From Chloroflexota bacterium (GTDB taxonomy: Bacteria; Chloroflexota; Anaerolineae; Anaerolineales; Anaerolineaceae), in the NCBI GenBank assembly GCA_016838895.1, contig JAEKNU010000027.1:1-51924 (forward strand): a DNA stretch of 51,924 nt, in the 5' to 3' direction. The notes beneath the pieces are model-generated. The model was not told the origin of the DNA. It searched no databases and saw only the letters and a program-made list of their open reading frames with translations. The position numbers were made by a program, and so were the translations under genes. This document shows, piece after piece, positions 24,717-32,931 of this stretch; the stretch's first letter is position 1, and every line of letters starts with the position of its first letter.

Positions 24717-26140
24717 TGCATGCCTCCGCCGCCCATACCGCTACTTGGAGGGCCAAAGCCCTGTAATGTAGCTGGCGGATTCAAAACAATCATATCGCCT
24801 TCGCTAATATCACCACTGACAATTTGGCTGTAGGCATTTGCAGATGCACCAAGGGTAATTTCTACCGGCATGGGTGAGGTGCCTTTCATAACATATACAA
24901 CACGGTTATCATTCAGCGTGCGTACTGCCCGGCTGGGTACCAATAAAACGCCTTGCAATTGTTCAACTTCAATATTTACAGCGGCAGTCATACCAGGTCT
25001 GATCAAAACAGTCGGATCATCAATCTCAGCTGTCACAATAAAATTGACCGAGCCAGTTGTATTGGCACCAAACATGGAAATATCTGTTACCACACCGTCA
25101 AATATCTGATCCTGAATCGCATCAAACGTAATTTCAACAACCTGATCAATAGATACCTGATTGATATCCACTTCGGATACTTCTACATCAACCAACAAAT
25201 GAGAGAGGTCATCCAGTTGAAAACCTTTACTTCCTGTTGAAACTAGGTCACCGACTTTATTTTCAATATCAGTAACGGTGCCGTCAAATGGTGCTGATAA
25301 ATTGGCCATATCCAAAGCGGCTTGAGCTGAATCGACACGAGCCTGTGCTGCCAGCACATCTTCTTCATTGGGGCCGTCTTTTACTTTTTCCCAATCCTGC
25401 TTGGCGGTTAAATATAATGCCTTGGCCTGTTCCAGCTTGGCATTTACTTCTTCTACTGTCAGGGGATCAGGCAAATCCTGGACAAATCGTAAATTATATT
25501 CCGCACTTTGTTGATCTTGTCGGGCTTTTGCATACTGGCTTAACCCTGCAGCATAAACCACGCTATCTTCGCCGGAACCTCTGGTGCGCTCATAGAGATC
25601 TTCTGCCTTATCCAGGGCATCGTTGGCATTGATCAAATTTGCTTTTGCAATGTCAATCGTTTCCTGGCTGGCGCGTTGAAATAATTTGCTTGCCGATTCA
25701 TCTTCAGCATCATCTAAAGCCTGTTCGGCTTGAATTAATACCAGGTGTGCATTCGCACGCGCTTCACTGTTGTTAATCGCTTTATCAAGTGCCTCTTCAG
25801 CAGTAATCAAATCAACCCGTGCAAGAATAATATTCTGCGATACGGATGTTGACGCTAATTCAGCTAATATGGCATCCTCTTCAACCAATTGTCCTTTTGC
25901 CACATGGATATCAGAAACTTTACCACTGGTTTGCCAGATTAAATTCGCTGATTGATTGGCTCTCACTGCACCTGTGGCACTGACCATAATACTAATATCC
26001 CCAATAGATGCTGCTTCAGTCTGATACTCCGATTGGGCTGCATTGTTTGCACGTATTCCGTTCACAACAATGATGCTCACCACTACGATAATAATGGCTC
26101 CAACAATGATTCCAATGCGAAGATATTTTTTCTTTTTCAT
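24713..26140 (-). CDS. MacA/HlyD-type efflux adaptor (membrane fusion protein)
   Basis: A 475-aa adaptor anchored by one N-terminal helix (residues 7-27). It has a split biotinyl-lipoyl domain (ATGAVRANQSANLIWQTSGKV near residue 55 and LSAPFDGTVTDIENKVGDLVSTG near 280). A long Glu/Ala-rich alpha-hairpin of about 190 residues separates them, then a beta-barrel. A short Gly/Met-rich tail closes the protein (SSGMGGGGMQ). It is the first gene of the efflux operon, with GAAGGAG before its ATG, and sits opposite the two-component genes that are likely to control the unit. Confidence 0.93.
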   Translation of the reverse strand: MKKKKYLRIGIIVGAIIIVVVSIIVVNGIRANNAAQSEYQTEAASIGDISIMVSATGAVRANQSANLIWQTSGKVSDIHVAKGQLVEEDAILAELASTSVSQNIILARVDLITAEEALDKAINNSEARANAHLVLIQAEQALDDAEDESASKLFQRASQETIDIAKANLINANDALDKAEDLYERTRGSGEDSVVYAAGLSQYAKARQDQQSAEYNLRFVQDLPDPLTVEEVNAKLEQAKALYLTAKQDWEKVKDGPNEEDVLAAQARVDSAQAALDMANLSAPFDGTVTDIENKVGDLVSTGSKGFQLDDLSHLLVDVEVSEVDINQVSIDQVVEITFDAIQDQIFDGVVTDISMFGANTTGSVNFIVTAEIDDPTVLIRPGMTAAVNIEVEQLQGVLLVPSRAVRTLNDNRVVYVMKGTSPMPVEITLGASANAYSQIVSGDISEGDMIVLNPPATLQGFGPPSSGMGGGGMQ

Positions 26141-26217
26141 GGATAACGACTCCTTCTATATCCTATTCATAATAACTATCGTCAAGGATAGTTAATAATT
26201 TCAAATTGCTGTAGTCT

Positions 26218-26249
26218 CCCCGGTCATTGACCCGAGATGACCCCGGTCA
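26218..26249. promoter_or_regulatory. Cluster of GGTCA/TGACC half-sites in divergent promoter
   Basis: Within 32 bp are four half-sites: GGTCA (26222), TGACC (26228), TGACC (26238) and GGTCA (26245). They form the inverted repeats GGTCA-T-TGACC and TGACC-CC-GGTCA and the direct repeat CCCCGGTCA. The cluster is between the divergent efflux operon and the kinase/regulator pair, so it is a likely binding site for the NarL-type regulator. Confidence 0.6.
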
Positions 26250-26330
26250 CTTTCAAAACCTGACTCAAATCATTTCAATGTATGCCGATAATCAATGGAG
26301 ACTCTTTCCTGTTCATGTTATGATGAAAAA

Positions 26331-27584
26331 ATGAAATCCAAAATCATATTAGAACCCGGCATCATTAAGTCATTCCGCATTTTTACCGGTGTTAGAATCG
26401 CGCTGGTTTTATTTTCAGCAATCGAGTTTCTGCGTGGGAGCGAATGGATTATTAATTCTGATTTTATCTTAATTTTCATTGCTGTGCTTGATGCAATTCT
26501 ATTATTTTCATTTCTCAGCATTCCACGCCTAAAAATCTGGTTTAAACAATATCATTTTCCAATTGCGATTATATGGGCAACCATAGGCCCAATCCTGCAA
26601 TTGCATATCTTTATTTCGTATTACATCAATCATGCGCCGGATCGATCGATATTAATGTTTGTTACACAACCAATTCTGGTCCTTTTCATTCCACTGGTAT
26701 TGATCAGTTGGCAGTATAACATGCAGGCAGTCAGTTTTTTCTGTGGTTTTACCTTTTTTACGGATTTATTACTAGCCTATGCCAGTTATAAATTATTGGG
26801 TATACCAATTCTCACACCAATAATTGGCATGGCTTTCATGCGTACAGTTATGTTCCTCTTGGTCGGTAATATGATTGGCAATCTTATGCATGTTCAAAGG
26901 GAGCAACACAAACATCTTATTTTGGCAAATGACCGCCTGACCCGATATGCAGCTACGCTCGAACAATTAACAACCAGCCGTGAACGAAATCGCATGGCCA
27001 GAGAGCTGCACGATGTATTGGCGCACACAATGAGTGGTGTAGCGGTTGAACTGGAGGGAGTGCGCGCCTTATTGCACAGTAATCCTGAAAAAGCCGAAAC
27101 CTTATTAGGGCAATCCCTACAAGCCGTGCGCGAAGGCTTAACCGAAACCCGCCGTTCCTTGCAGGCATTACGCGCCTCTCCATTAGAGGATTTAGGTTTA
27201 AGCCTGGCCATCTCGAGTCTGTCAGAATCCATTACATGTCGTTCAGAAATAAAAATCAATATTGATATTGATGAAAATATGCGCGATTTCCCTGTAGAGG
27301 TACAGCAATGTTTCTATCGTGTCGCACAGGAGGCGCTAAGTAATATCTCTCTGCATGCTCAAGCAAAACAAGTAGATATCGCATTAGCCTTTAAGGAACC
27401 AAATCTTGAATTAACAATACATGATGACGGTATCGGCTTTGATATGAATCAGATTGATCTGAGCCAGAAATATGGGTTATTGGGTATGCGAGAACGTGTA
27501 GAAATGATTAATGGTACATTAAATATTGTTAGTCAGCCCGGTGAAGGTACTACAATCAATTTGCTTTATGGAGAACAATCATGA
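26331..27584 (+). CDS. NarL/DesK-type sensor histidine kinase
   Basis: A 417-aa kinase with five or six N-terminal membrane helices (residues about 10-185) and no large extracytoplasmic domain, so it likely senses a membrane or intramembrane cue. The HisKA_3 dimerisation motif ERNRMARELHDVLAHTMSG carries the phospho-His. The ATPase domain shows AQEALSNISLHAQAKQ, DDGIGF and YGLLGMRERVEMING. Neither the start at 26331 nor the one at 26295 (twelve more residues) has a good ribosome binding site. Its stop overlaps the regulator start by four bases. It is divergent from the MacAB-like operon, in the arrangement typical of drug- or envelope-stress-responsive pumps. Confidence 0.93.
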   Translation: MKSKIILEPGIIKSFRIFTGVRIALVLFSAIEFLRGSEWIINSDFILIFIAVLDAILLFSFLSIPRLKIWFKQYHFPIAIIWATIGPILQLHIFISYYINHAPDRSILMFVTQPILVLFIPLVLISWQYNMQAVSFFCGFTFFTDLLLAYASYKLLGIPILTPIIGMAFMRTVMFLLVGNMIGNLMHVQREQHKHLILANDRLTRYAATLEQLTTSRERNRMARELHDVLAHTMSGVAVELEGVRALLHSNPEKAETLLGQSLQAVREGLTETRRSLQALRASPLEDLGLSLAISSLSESITCRSEIKINIDIDENMRDFPVEVQQCFYRVAQEALSNISLHAQAKQVDIALAFKEPNLELTIHDDGIGFDMNQIDLSQKYGLLGMRERVEMINGTLNIVSQPGEGTTINLLYGEQS

Positions 27585-28246
27585 CAATCAACGAATCCAG
27601 TATTCGTTTACTGATCTGTGATGACCAAAGTATCGTCTGTGAAGGGTTGCGAGCCATTCTTTCCAATGTATCTGAAGTGAATGTGATTGGCACTGCATCA
27701 AATGGCAAAGAGGCTATTGATCTTATCCCTGGTATGAATCCTGACATCATTCTGATGGATTTAAAAATGCCAATCATGAATGGTATTCAGGCGACAAAAA
27801 TAATAAGGGAAAAATACCCACATATTCATGTACTGGTATTAACCACATTTGATAGTGATGATTGGGTGCTGGATGCCATCCGCAGTGGTGCCTCCGGATA
27901 CTTACTTAAGGATACCCCAAAAGAAAGCCTGGTAGCAGCGATCCTGGATACCATACAAGGACGCAGTCATATTGATCCGCAGGTGGCACCCAAGGTGCTC
28001 TCTCATGTTTCCCATCAACCCAAGCTTTCCCAACCGGATCAGAAATTACTCAGTATGCTAAGCGAGCGTGAGCGAGAAATTCTGCAACTGTTAGCCCGGG
28101 GCTTTAGTAATGCTGAGATCTCTCAAACCCTCTTTTTGTCGGATGGTACTGTAAAAAACTATATGAGCACCATTTTCTCCAAATTGAGCGTCAATGACCG
28201 AACTCAGGCAGCATTGTTCGCAATGCGGGCCGGATTGGGCGAATAA
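27581..28246 (+). CDS. NarL/FixJ-family response regulator
   Basis: A 221-aa regulator. The receiver domain has acidic pair DD at 14-15, phospho-acceptor Asp60 in IILMDLKMPIMNG and Lys in GYLLKDTPKE. A LuxR-type helix-turn-helix occupies residues 155-215 (LSEREREILQLLARGFSNAEI, then DGTVKNYMSTIFSKL). ATGA overlap couples it to the kinase. It should bind the divergent promoter region at 26.2 kb, where paired TGACC half-sites occur. Confidence 0.95.
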   Translation: MTINESSIRLLICDDQSIVCEGLRAILSNVSEVNVIGTASNGKEAIDLIPGMNPDIILMDLKMPIMNGIQATKIIREKYPHIHVLVLTTFDSDDWVLDAIRSGASGYLLKDTPKESLVAAILDTIQGRSHIDPQVAPKVLSHVSHQPKLSQPDQKLLSMLSEREREILQLLARGFSNAEISQTLFLSDGTVKNYMSTIFSKLSVNDRTQAALFAMRAGLGE

Positions 28247-28252
28247 GAAAAC

Positions 28253-28285
28253 AAAAAGACCTGCTTGAAAAACACAGGTCTTTTT
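28253..28285. terminator. Bidirectional terminator
   Basis: Arms AAAAAGACCTG (28253-28263) and CAGGTCTTTTT (28275-28285) lie between the convergent response regulator and SWIM-protein genes. The T- and A-runs allow termination from both sides. Confidence 0.88.
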
Positions 28286-28306
28286 ATGAGTCGTGTATCC
28301 CCTTTT

Positions 28307-28552
28307 TTAAACTTCCGCCAGTGCTTCTTTGAGCATGCCTTCCAAGAGGTACTCTAAAGCCATGGTATGACTGCATCTACCTCGCGACTGGAAAAAATCA
28401 CAATCACATTGCCATTCACCTTGTTCATATGACACTTTATGTGGATTATTTGCACCTTCCATCGTTACTGTAAATGATTTAAATGCAAATCTTTCACGCT
28501 CTTGCGCATATCGTTTGGCTTTTTCCAGTTTGCCGATCATCCCATAATCCAT
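28307..28552 (-). CDS. Stand-alone SWIM zinc-finger protein
   Basis: An 81-aa protein whose C-terminal half is a SWIM zinc-binding motif: Cys49, Cys51, Cys60 and His62 (WQCDCDFFQSRGRCSHT). SWIM modules bind nucleic acid or protein partners, often next to SNF2 helicases, which are absent here. The start is ATG 28552 with AAAGGAG nearby; the longer frame to 28606 would run through the upstream terminator hairpin. It appears to be a single-gene unit. Confidence 0.82.
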   Translation of the reverse strand: MDYGMIGKLEKAKRYAQERERFAFKSFTVTMEGANNPHKVSYEQGEWQCDCDFFQSRGRCSHTMALEYLLEGMLKEALAEV

Positions 28553-28586
28553 TTTTAGCTCTCCTTTCGAAGGTATTTTATATAAA

Positions 28587-28615
28587 AAAGGGCACGTGAA
28601 ATTCACGTGCCCTTT
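28587..28615. terminator. Terminator of the GNAT gene
   Basis: Perfect 14-bp arms AAAGGGCACGTGAA and TTCACGTGCCCTTT flank a single A. It lies between the leftward GNAT and SWIM genes. Its presence also argues against the longer SWIM start. Confidence 0.8.
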
Positions 28616-28699
28616 ATATTACTTTAGAATTTTCTCCAAGCCATTCATATCAGGGTTGCCTCCTGGTTACTACTATATTATATACAAATGCTCAGAAAG

Positions 28700-29173
28700 T
28701 CAACTGATAGATTTTTTTTCAAAGACAAAAGCATCTTCGTTCAGGTAATAATTTGCCCAAACCCCAACCTGTTGGTATCCAACCTCTTCGTACAAGCGTT
28801 GTGCTGATTCATTTGAACGCCGCACACACAAACGAAAACGTAGCGCAGTGCTTGTCAGCTCATGCACTGCCAATAAGCGTTGTGCAACGCCCAATCGGCG
28901 ATATTCAGGATCGACACCAAGTGACAATATCCATGAAACGGCTTCATCATTTGGAATCTCACTGGCAATAAAACCAATCATTTTACCTGTGTTTATGTCT
29001 GTCGCTTTAAAGCGCAGGATTTTTGGTAACGTTAAAACACCCAGGCTGTTTAGCCATGTCCAATCAGAACCAAAGCAACCTGCAGCAAGAAGATGAAGCT
29101 CGGGAAAATCCGCCTCGCCTGCAGGAACAATCTGTAATTGTATGTGGCCCTTCAAATGATCTCCGTGTACCAT
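28700..29173 (-). CDS. GNAT-family N-acetyltransferase
   Basis: A 157-aa acetyltransferase. The acetyl-CoA-binding motif A is ILSLGVDPEYRRLGVAQRLLAVHEL (abbreviated to SLGVDPEYRRLGVAQRLL), preceded by the beta-strand IGFIASE, and motif B is LCVRRSNESAQRLYEEVGYQQVG. The target could be a protein N-terminus, amino acid or drug and cannot be told. I chose ATG 29173, which has GGAAGG upstream, over a codon 4 residues earlier. It has its own terminator on each side and looks monocistronic. Confidence 0.88.
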   Translation of the reverse strand: MVHGDHLKGHIQLQIVPAGEADFPELHLLAAGCFGSDWTWLNSLGVLTLPKILRFKATDINTGKMIGFIASEIPNDEAVSWILSLGVDPEYRRLGVAQRLLAVHELTSTALRFRLCVRRSNESAQRLYEEVGYQQVGVWANYYLNEDAFVFEKKSIS

Positions 29174-29219
29174 AAATCCTTCCAACTTCTTTCAGTTGTG
29201 TATTTATTATATTAACAAA

Positions 29220-29251
29220 TTTGGCCGACAGATACAATCCTGTCGGCCAAA
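29220..29251. terminator. Terminator of the slipin/NfeD operon
   Basis: Perfect 12-bp arms TTTGGCCGACAG and CTGTCGGCCAAA with an 8-base loop. It lies 22 bp past the stop of the leftward slipin gene. The T-run is short. Confidence 0.82.
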
Positions 29252-29273
29252 GGTTGTTCCAGTAAAAAATTGA

Positions 29274-30173
29274 CTATACTTTATTTTTGTTAATAAAATC
29301 ACTCAGCATGCTGGTAAACTCCATGGGGAAAATGAATTTACTTGAAGCACCTTCACCCATCTTTTTCAGGGTTTCAAAGTATTGCAAAGTCATGGTTTGC
29401 TTATCAACCTTTTTTGCAACGCTATAGATTTTATCCAACGCATCCGTATAACCTTCAGCACGTAATAATTGTGCCTGACGTTCACCTTCTGCTACGAGAA
29501 TGGAAGCTTGTTTCTCACCTTCAGCTTTCAAGATGGAGGATTGTTTCTCACCTTGAGCCACATTAATGGCAGCTTCTCGCTTACCAGTGGATTCGGTCAC
29601 CATGGCACGACGTTCACGCTCAGCAGTCAACTGCCGATTCATGGAATCCTGCACATCACGCGGCGGGGTAATTTCGCGAATTTCAACATTGGTTACTTTT
29701 ACACCCCAACGCTCTGTTACTTCATCCAAACGGGTGCGTAAAGCACTATTGATCCGTTCACGTTGTGAAAGCACATCATCCAACAGGATACCACCAATGA
29801 CGGATCGCAATGTCGTGGTAGCAATACCCTGGGCAGCCAGCTCAAAATCACCAACGGCCAGCACACTTTGCACCGGATCAAAGAGTTTAAAGTACCACAA
29901 GAAGTCAATGCTGATTGGAGCATTATCCAGGGTAATTGCTGTCTGTGTTGGAATTTCACGAACCAATTCACGCAAATCCACTGAAACTGCTTTATCTAAC
30001 ACCGGGATCAGAATGATGATGCCAGGTCCTTTGGCGCCGATACAACGACCCAATCGAAAGATAACCAGGCGTTTATATTCTGGAATAATGCGGATTGCTG
30101 ATATGACAAAAAATATCGCCAGTAATGCAATGATTGCAACGACACAATTTGCTATTGAAAAAAGACTATCCAT
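29274..30173 (-). CDS. Slipin (stomatin-like SPFH membrane protein)
   Basis: A 299-aa protein of the SPFH/band-7 family. One N-terminal membrane helix (residues 5-27) is followed by EYKRLVIFRLGRCIGAKGPG, the slipin signature region, then the band-7 domain and a coiled Ala/Glu/Gln-rich segment (repeats of GEKQASILVAEGERQAQLL, near residues 205-250). Slipins form membrane-anchored oligomeric scaffolds in microdomains. AGGAG precedes the ATG. It starts 25 bp after an NfeD gene, the usual partner; the two are commonly encoded together and thought to act together in membrane quality or fluidity control. Confidence 0.94.
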   Translation of the reverse strand: MDSLFSIANCVVAIIALLAIFFVISAIRIIPEYKRLVIFRLGRCIGAKGPGIIILIPVLDKAVSVDLRELVREIPTQTAITLDNAPISIDFLWYFKLFDPVQSVLAVGDFELAAQGIATTTLRSVIGGILLDDVLSQRERINSALRTRLDEVTERWGVKVTNVEIREITPPRDVQDSMNRQLTAERERRAMVTESTGKREAAINVAQGEKQSSILKAEGEKQASILVAEGERQAQLLRAEGYTDALDKIYSVAKKVDKQTMTLQYFETLKKMGEGASSKFIFPMEFTSMLSDFINKNKV

Positions 30174-30198
30174 CCTTATTTCTCCTCTAGGAATACAC

Positions 30199-30816
30199 CT
30201 AACCTAAATCTGCTGAATTATTACCTTCAGCAGGCTCAACTAACAATACCAGACCATTTCTCCCAAATACACGCACCATTTTGCCTTCAGGTATGGGTTC
30301 TTTGCTGCGTGCTGTCCAATCTTCCCCATTGATATGTATTGTTCCCTCCTCAAAAATATCAGTTAATGCTACTGTCTCCTGGCCAACTAATTCATTCAGA
30401 TTAAAGCTGGGGGCAATACGAATGGCTTCAATGCCTTTGATGGCAAATAACCATAAAAGCGTCACTGCGATCAAGTCAATGATCACAATCAAAACCAGAT
30501 TAGCCTGAGCAGCATTTCCGTCTCTACGAAAAATAAACAATGAGCCCACAACCACCAGGATGGTTGAGGTGGGTATTAACCATTTTCTATATTCCTTTTT
30601 CCCGGAAAAGATAAAGGGGATAAAGCCTGCTATCATAATGGTAATAGCCCATGAATTCACCGGTAAGTTGACTAACCCATAAATTGCAAGTGCGACTGCG
30701 AACAGCGCCCCCAGTTCAATGAATCCCGTTCCTGGGGAAAATATTGCAATAATGCCCATCACCAGACCACCGATGAACAGAAAATATATAATATTCGGAT
30801 CCAGCAGAACATTCAT
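30199..30816 (-). CDS. NfeD-family membrane protein (short form)
   Basis: A 205-aa protein with four or five helices in the first 130 residues (IIYFLFIGGLVMGIIAIF, LFAVALAIYGLV, AITIMIAGFIPFIF, LVLIVIIDLIAVTLLWLFAI). A C-terminal OB-fold NfeD domain follows (LVGQETVALTDIFEEGTIHINGEDW, abbreviated; GKMVRVFGRNGLVLLVEP). The N-terminal serine-protease domain of long NfeD proteins is absent. I chose ATG 30816 because AAAGGATGG is well spaced before it. It is the first gene of the slipin operon. Confidence 0.9.
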   Translation of the reverse strand: MNVLLDPNIIYFLFIGGLVMGIIAIFSPGTGFIELGALFAVALAIYGLVNLPVNSWAITIMIAGFIPFIFSGKKEYRKWLIPTSTILVVVGSLFIFRRDGNAAQANLVLIVIIDLIAVTLLWLFAIKGIEAIRIAPSFNLNELVGQETVALTDIFEEGTIHINGEDWTARSKEPIPEGKMVRVFGRNGLVLLVEPAEGNNSADLG

Positions 30817-30828
30817 TACGATAACCAT

Positions 30829-30984
30829 CCTTTGTTTAATAACCTAATAATGATATTATACATTTTCCTATATCTTTGCGCTATGTAAAATCAATCATAT
30901 TCGTTTTGAATCTTGCGAAAATAAAACAAATCAATTTGTGCAGCTTTGCAATGTATAATTAACTGACAACGCATTTCTATAGAT
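30829..30984. other. Divergent promoter region
   Basis: This 156-bp AT-rich region separates the leftward NfeD/slipin operon from the rightward FHA/PP2C operon. TATAAT at 30954-30959 is a possible -10 for the rightward genes, but I see no well-spaced -35 partner. Confidence 0.4.
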
Positions 30985-30993
30985 GTGACCCAC

Positions 30994-32931
30994 ATGATAA
31001 GCAATATTAATAACTCACTCATGACAACACTAAAACGAAACATGATTGCACTTGTACTGACAATGTTATTCATAATTTCCACAGCCGTACAAGCCGCAGA
31101 ATCATCTGTATTAACCATCTTATCATTGGATACCAGTCAATTCCCAACAATTACATTTTATTTGCAACCATTTGATGCCAATGACATTTTCATGGATGAC
31201 CTTCGTACTGAAGACCTTCGTATTGAGGAAGATGACAATATTTTGTCTGCAGAATCTGTGCAAAAAATAGAACCCGGTGTCCATTGGATCACTGCTATTA
31301 ATGCCGGACCACGTCTGAAAGATTTAGCCGGTGGGGCATACCGCATAGATAGCCTACGTAATCATTTGCTTAATTGGATACAATTTCAATCGGCATCTTC
31401 ACCAAATGATTACAGCCTGACAACCAATACCGGCGTTCTGATCTCACATGAACAAGATACACAAGTCTGGAGTGAAGAATTACAATCATATCAACCTGAT
31501 TTTATTTTGTCGCAGCCCAATCTGGTAAGTTTGTCCCAGGCACTTGATCTGGCCGCTTCATCGAAAGATGAAGTACCGCAAAAATATGCCATCCTCTATA
31601 TTACGCCGATGATGCCGCAGGAATTTCGCGATCAGTTGCCCGGCATGGCTGAACGAGCCAAACAGATGGATGTGCAGGTGGATGTCTGGCTGGTTGGGGC
31701 AGGCACGTTAGTTAATAGCAATGGGGAAATTCCATTTAAGCAATTAGCAGAAATCACCGGGGGTTCTTATTTCTTTTTTAGCGGTGTTGAAGATTTACCA
31801 AACCCATCCTCTTCGTTGGAAAAATTACGCTGGTTGTATAAAATCCAATATCACTCGCGTATGCAATCCGGCGGTATCCATACTTTGTCTCTTTCTTTAC
31901 TGCATAATCAGGAATGGAAAGATAGCAATATGCTTTCCTTCAAATTCGACGTCCTTCCTCCAAATCCGATTTTTTTCTCCCCGCCCAGCGAAATTATTCG
32001 CCTTCCTATCAAATCCGAAAATCGCACTGAAGAAGATACGTTGGAACCGGAAAATACTGAAATCAGTATTCTGGTTGAATTTCCCGATCAATATAAACGC
32101 GAACTGACCTTTGCTCGATTATTTGCTGATGACGTACTGGTTGCCCGAAATATGGACCCGCCTTTTGATCGCTTCCTATGGGATCTTACACCGTACACAG
32201 AATCTCAAACCGTAAATCTTAAAGTTGAAATTCAAGATGAAGCAGGTTTTTCAGCATCCACAATTGGACTGCCTGTCCAAATTACCATCGCAACGCGCAA
32301 GCGAACCTTTTTTGAGTTGATCATTGATTATCAAGCCTGGATTATCGGTGCAGCAGTTTTACTAACCATAACATTGCTTACCACAGCATTCTTCACTTTC
32401 CGCGGAAAAGGAAAATATTTATTCGCCAACCTGCCTTCCCGCAGAAAAACAATTGATCCTTTATTCCAAATGGTAAACATCAAACAACTGGCGCCAATAA
32501 AACAGGATGGCTTGCAAAGTGTTTCACCTGCTGCAGCCCAATTAGCAGATTCATCAGCCCCTACTGGCGCAATTTTAGTACACCTCAGTGATACATTAGA
32601 GGAAATTGAAAGTGAAACCATTCCGTTACCGCCAATTGATGAAGTGATATTTGGCAGGCACAAAAATCGAGTCACGATCCATCTGGATGATACCTCAGTC
32701 AGCGGTGTGCATGCACGTATTTGTACACAAAATCAAAAAGAATATACAATCTATGATGAAGGTTCAGTGGCAGGAACATGGGTAAACTATGCTCCAATTT
32801 CAGTGTTAGGTGCAGAATTGCAGCATGGAGATACAATTCAGTTTGGCCGATTGACATATAGATTCAAAATTCTATACCCTGATTCACAACCCGAAATTAT
32901 TCTTCTGCCGTATAATGAAAAAACGAAATGA
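30994..32931 (+). CDS. Exported-domain membrane protein with cytoplasmic FHA domain
   Basis: A 645-aa single-pass protein. It has a signal sequence (basic TTLKRN, then ALVLTMLFIISTAVQA) and an extracytoplasmic part of about 400 residues that looks von-Willebrand-A/Ig-like (KYAILYITPMMPQ, MDVQVDVWLVGAGTLV). One membrane helix follows near residue 450, then a C-terminal FHA domain with Gly-Arg in IFGRHKN, Ser-x-x-His in SVSGVHARI and Asn in GTWVNYAP. FHA domains bind phosphothreonine. Start codons at 30985, 30994 and 31021 are all possible, none with a clear ribosome binding site; 31021 gives the neatest signal peptide. The stop overlaps the PP2C start by four bases, so they form one signalling unit. 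Confidence 0.82.
   Translation: MISNINNSLMTTLKRNMIALVLTMLFIISTAVQAAESSVLTILSLDTSQFPTITFYLQPFDANDIFMDDLRTEDLRIEEDDNILSAESVQKIEPGVHWITAINAGPRLKDLAGGAYRIDSLRNHLLNWIQFQSASSPNDYSLTTNTGVLISHEQDTQVWSEELQSYQPDFILSQPNLVSLSQALDLAASSKDEVPQKYAILYITPMMPQEFRDQLPGMAERAKQMDVQVDVWLVGAGTLVNSNGEIPFKQLAEITGGSYFFFSGVEDLPNPSSSLEKLRWLYKIQYHSRMQSGGIHTLSLSLLHNQEWKDSNMLSFKFDVLPPNPIFFSPPSEIIRLPIKSENRTEEDTLEPENTEISILVEFPDQYKRELTFARLFADDVLVARNMDPPFDRFLWDLTPYTESQTVNLKVEIQDEAGFSASTIGLPVQITIATRKRTFFELIIDYQAWIIGAAVLLTITLLTTAFFTFRGKGKYLFANLPSRRKTIDPLFQMVNIKQLAPIKQDGLQSVSPAAAQLADSSAPTGAILVHLSDTLEEIESETIPLPPIDEVIFGRHKNRVTIHLDDTSVSGVHARICTQNQKEYTIYDEGSVAGTWVNYAPISVLGAELQHGDTIQFGRLTYRFKILYPDSQPEIILLPYNEKTK

Noticed and set aside
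29469..29600. Repeated segments suggestive of a DNA repeat or CRISPR
   Set aside because: They encode the Glu-Gly-Glu-Lys-Gln-Ala-type coiled-coil repeats of slipin; no spacers or palindromic repeats.
29566..30207. 213-codon rightward frame opposite slipin
   Set aside because: Antisense shadow; slipin and its coiled-coil repeats are certain.
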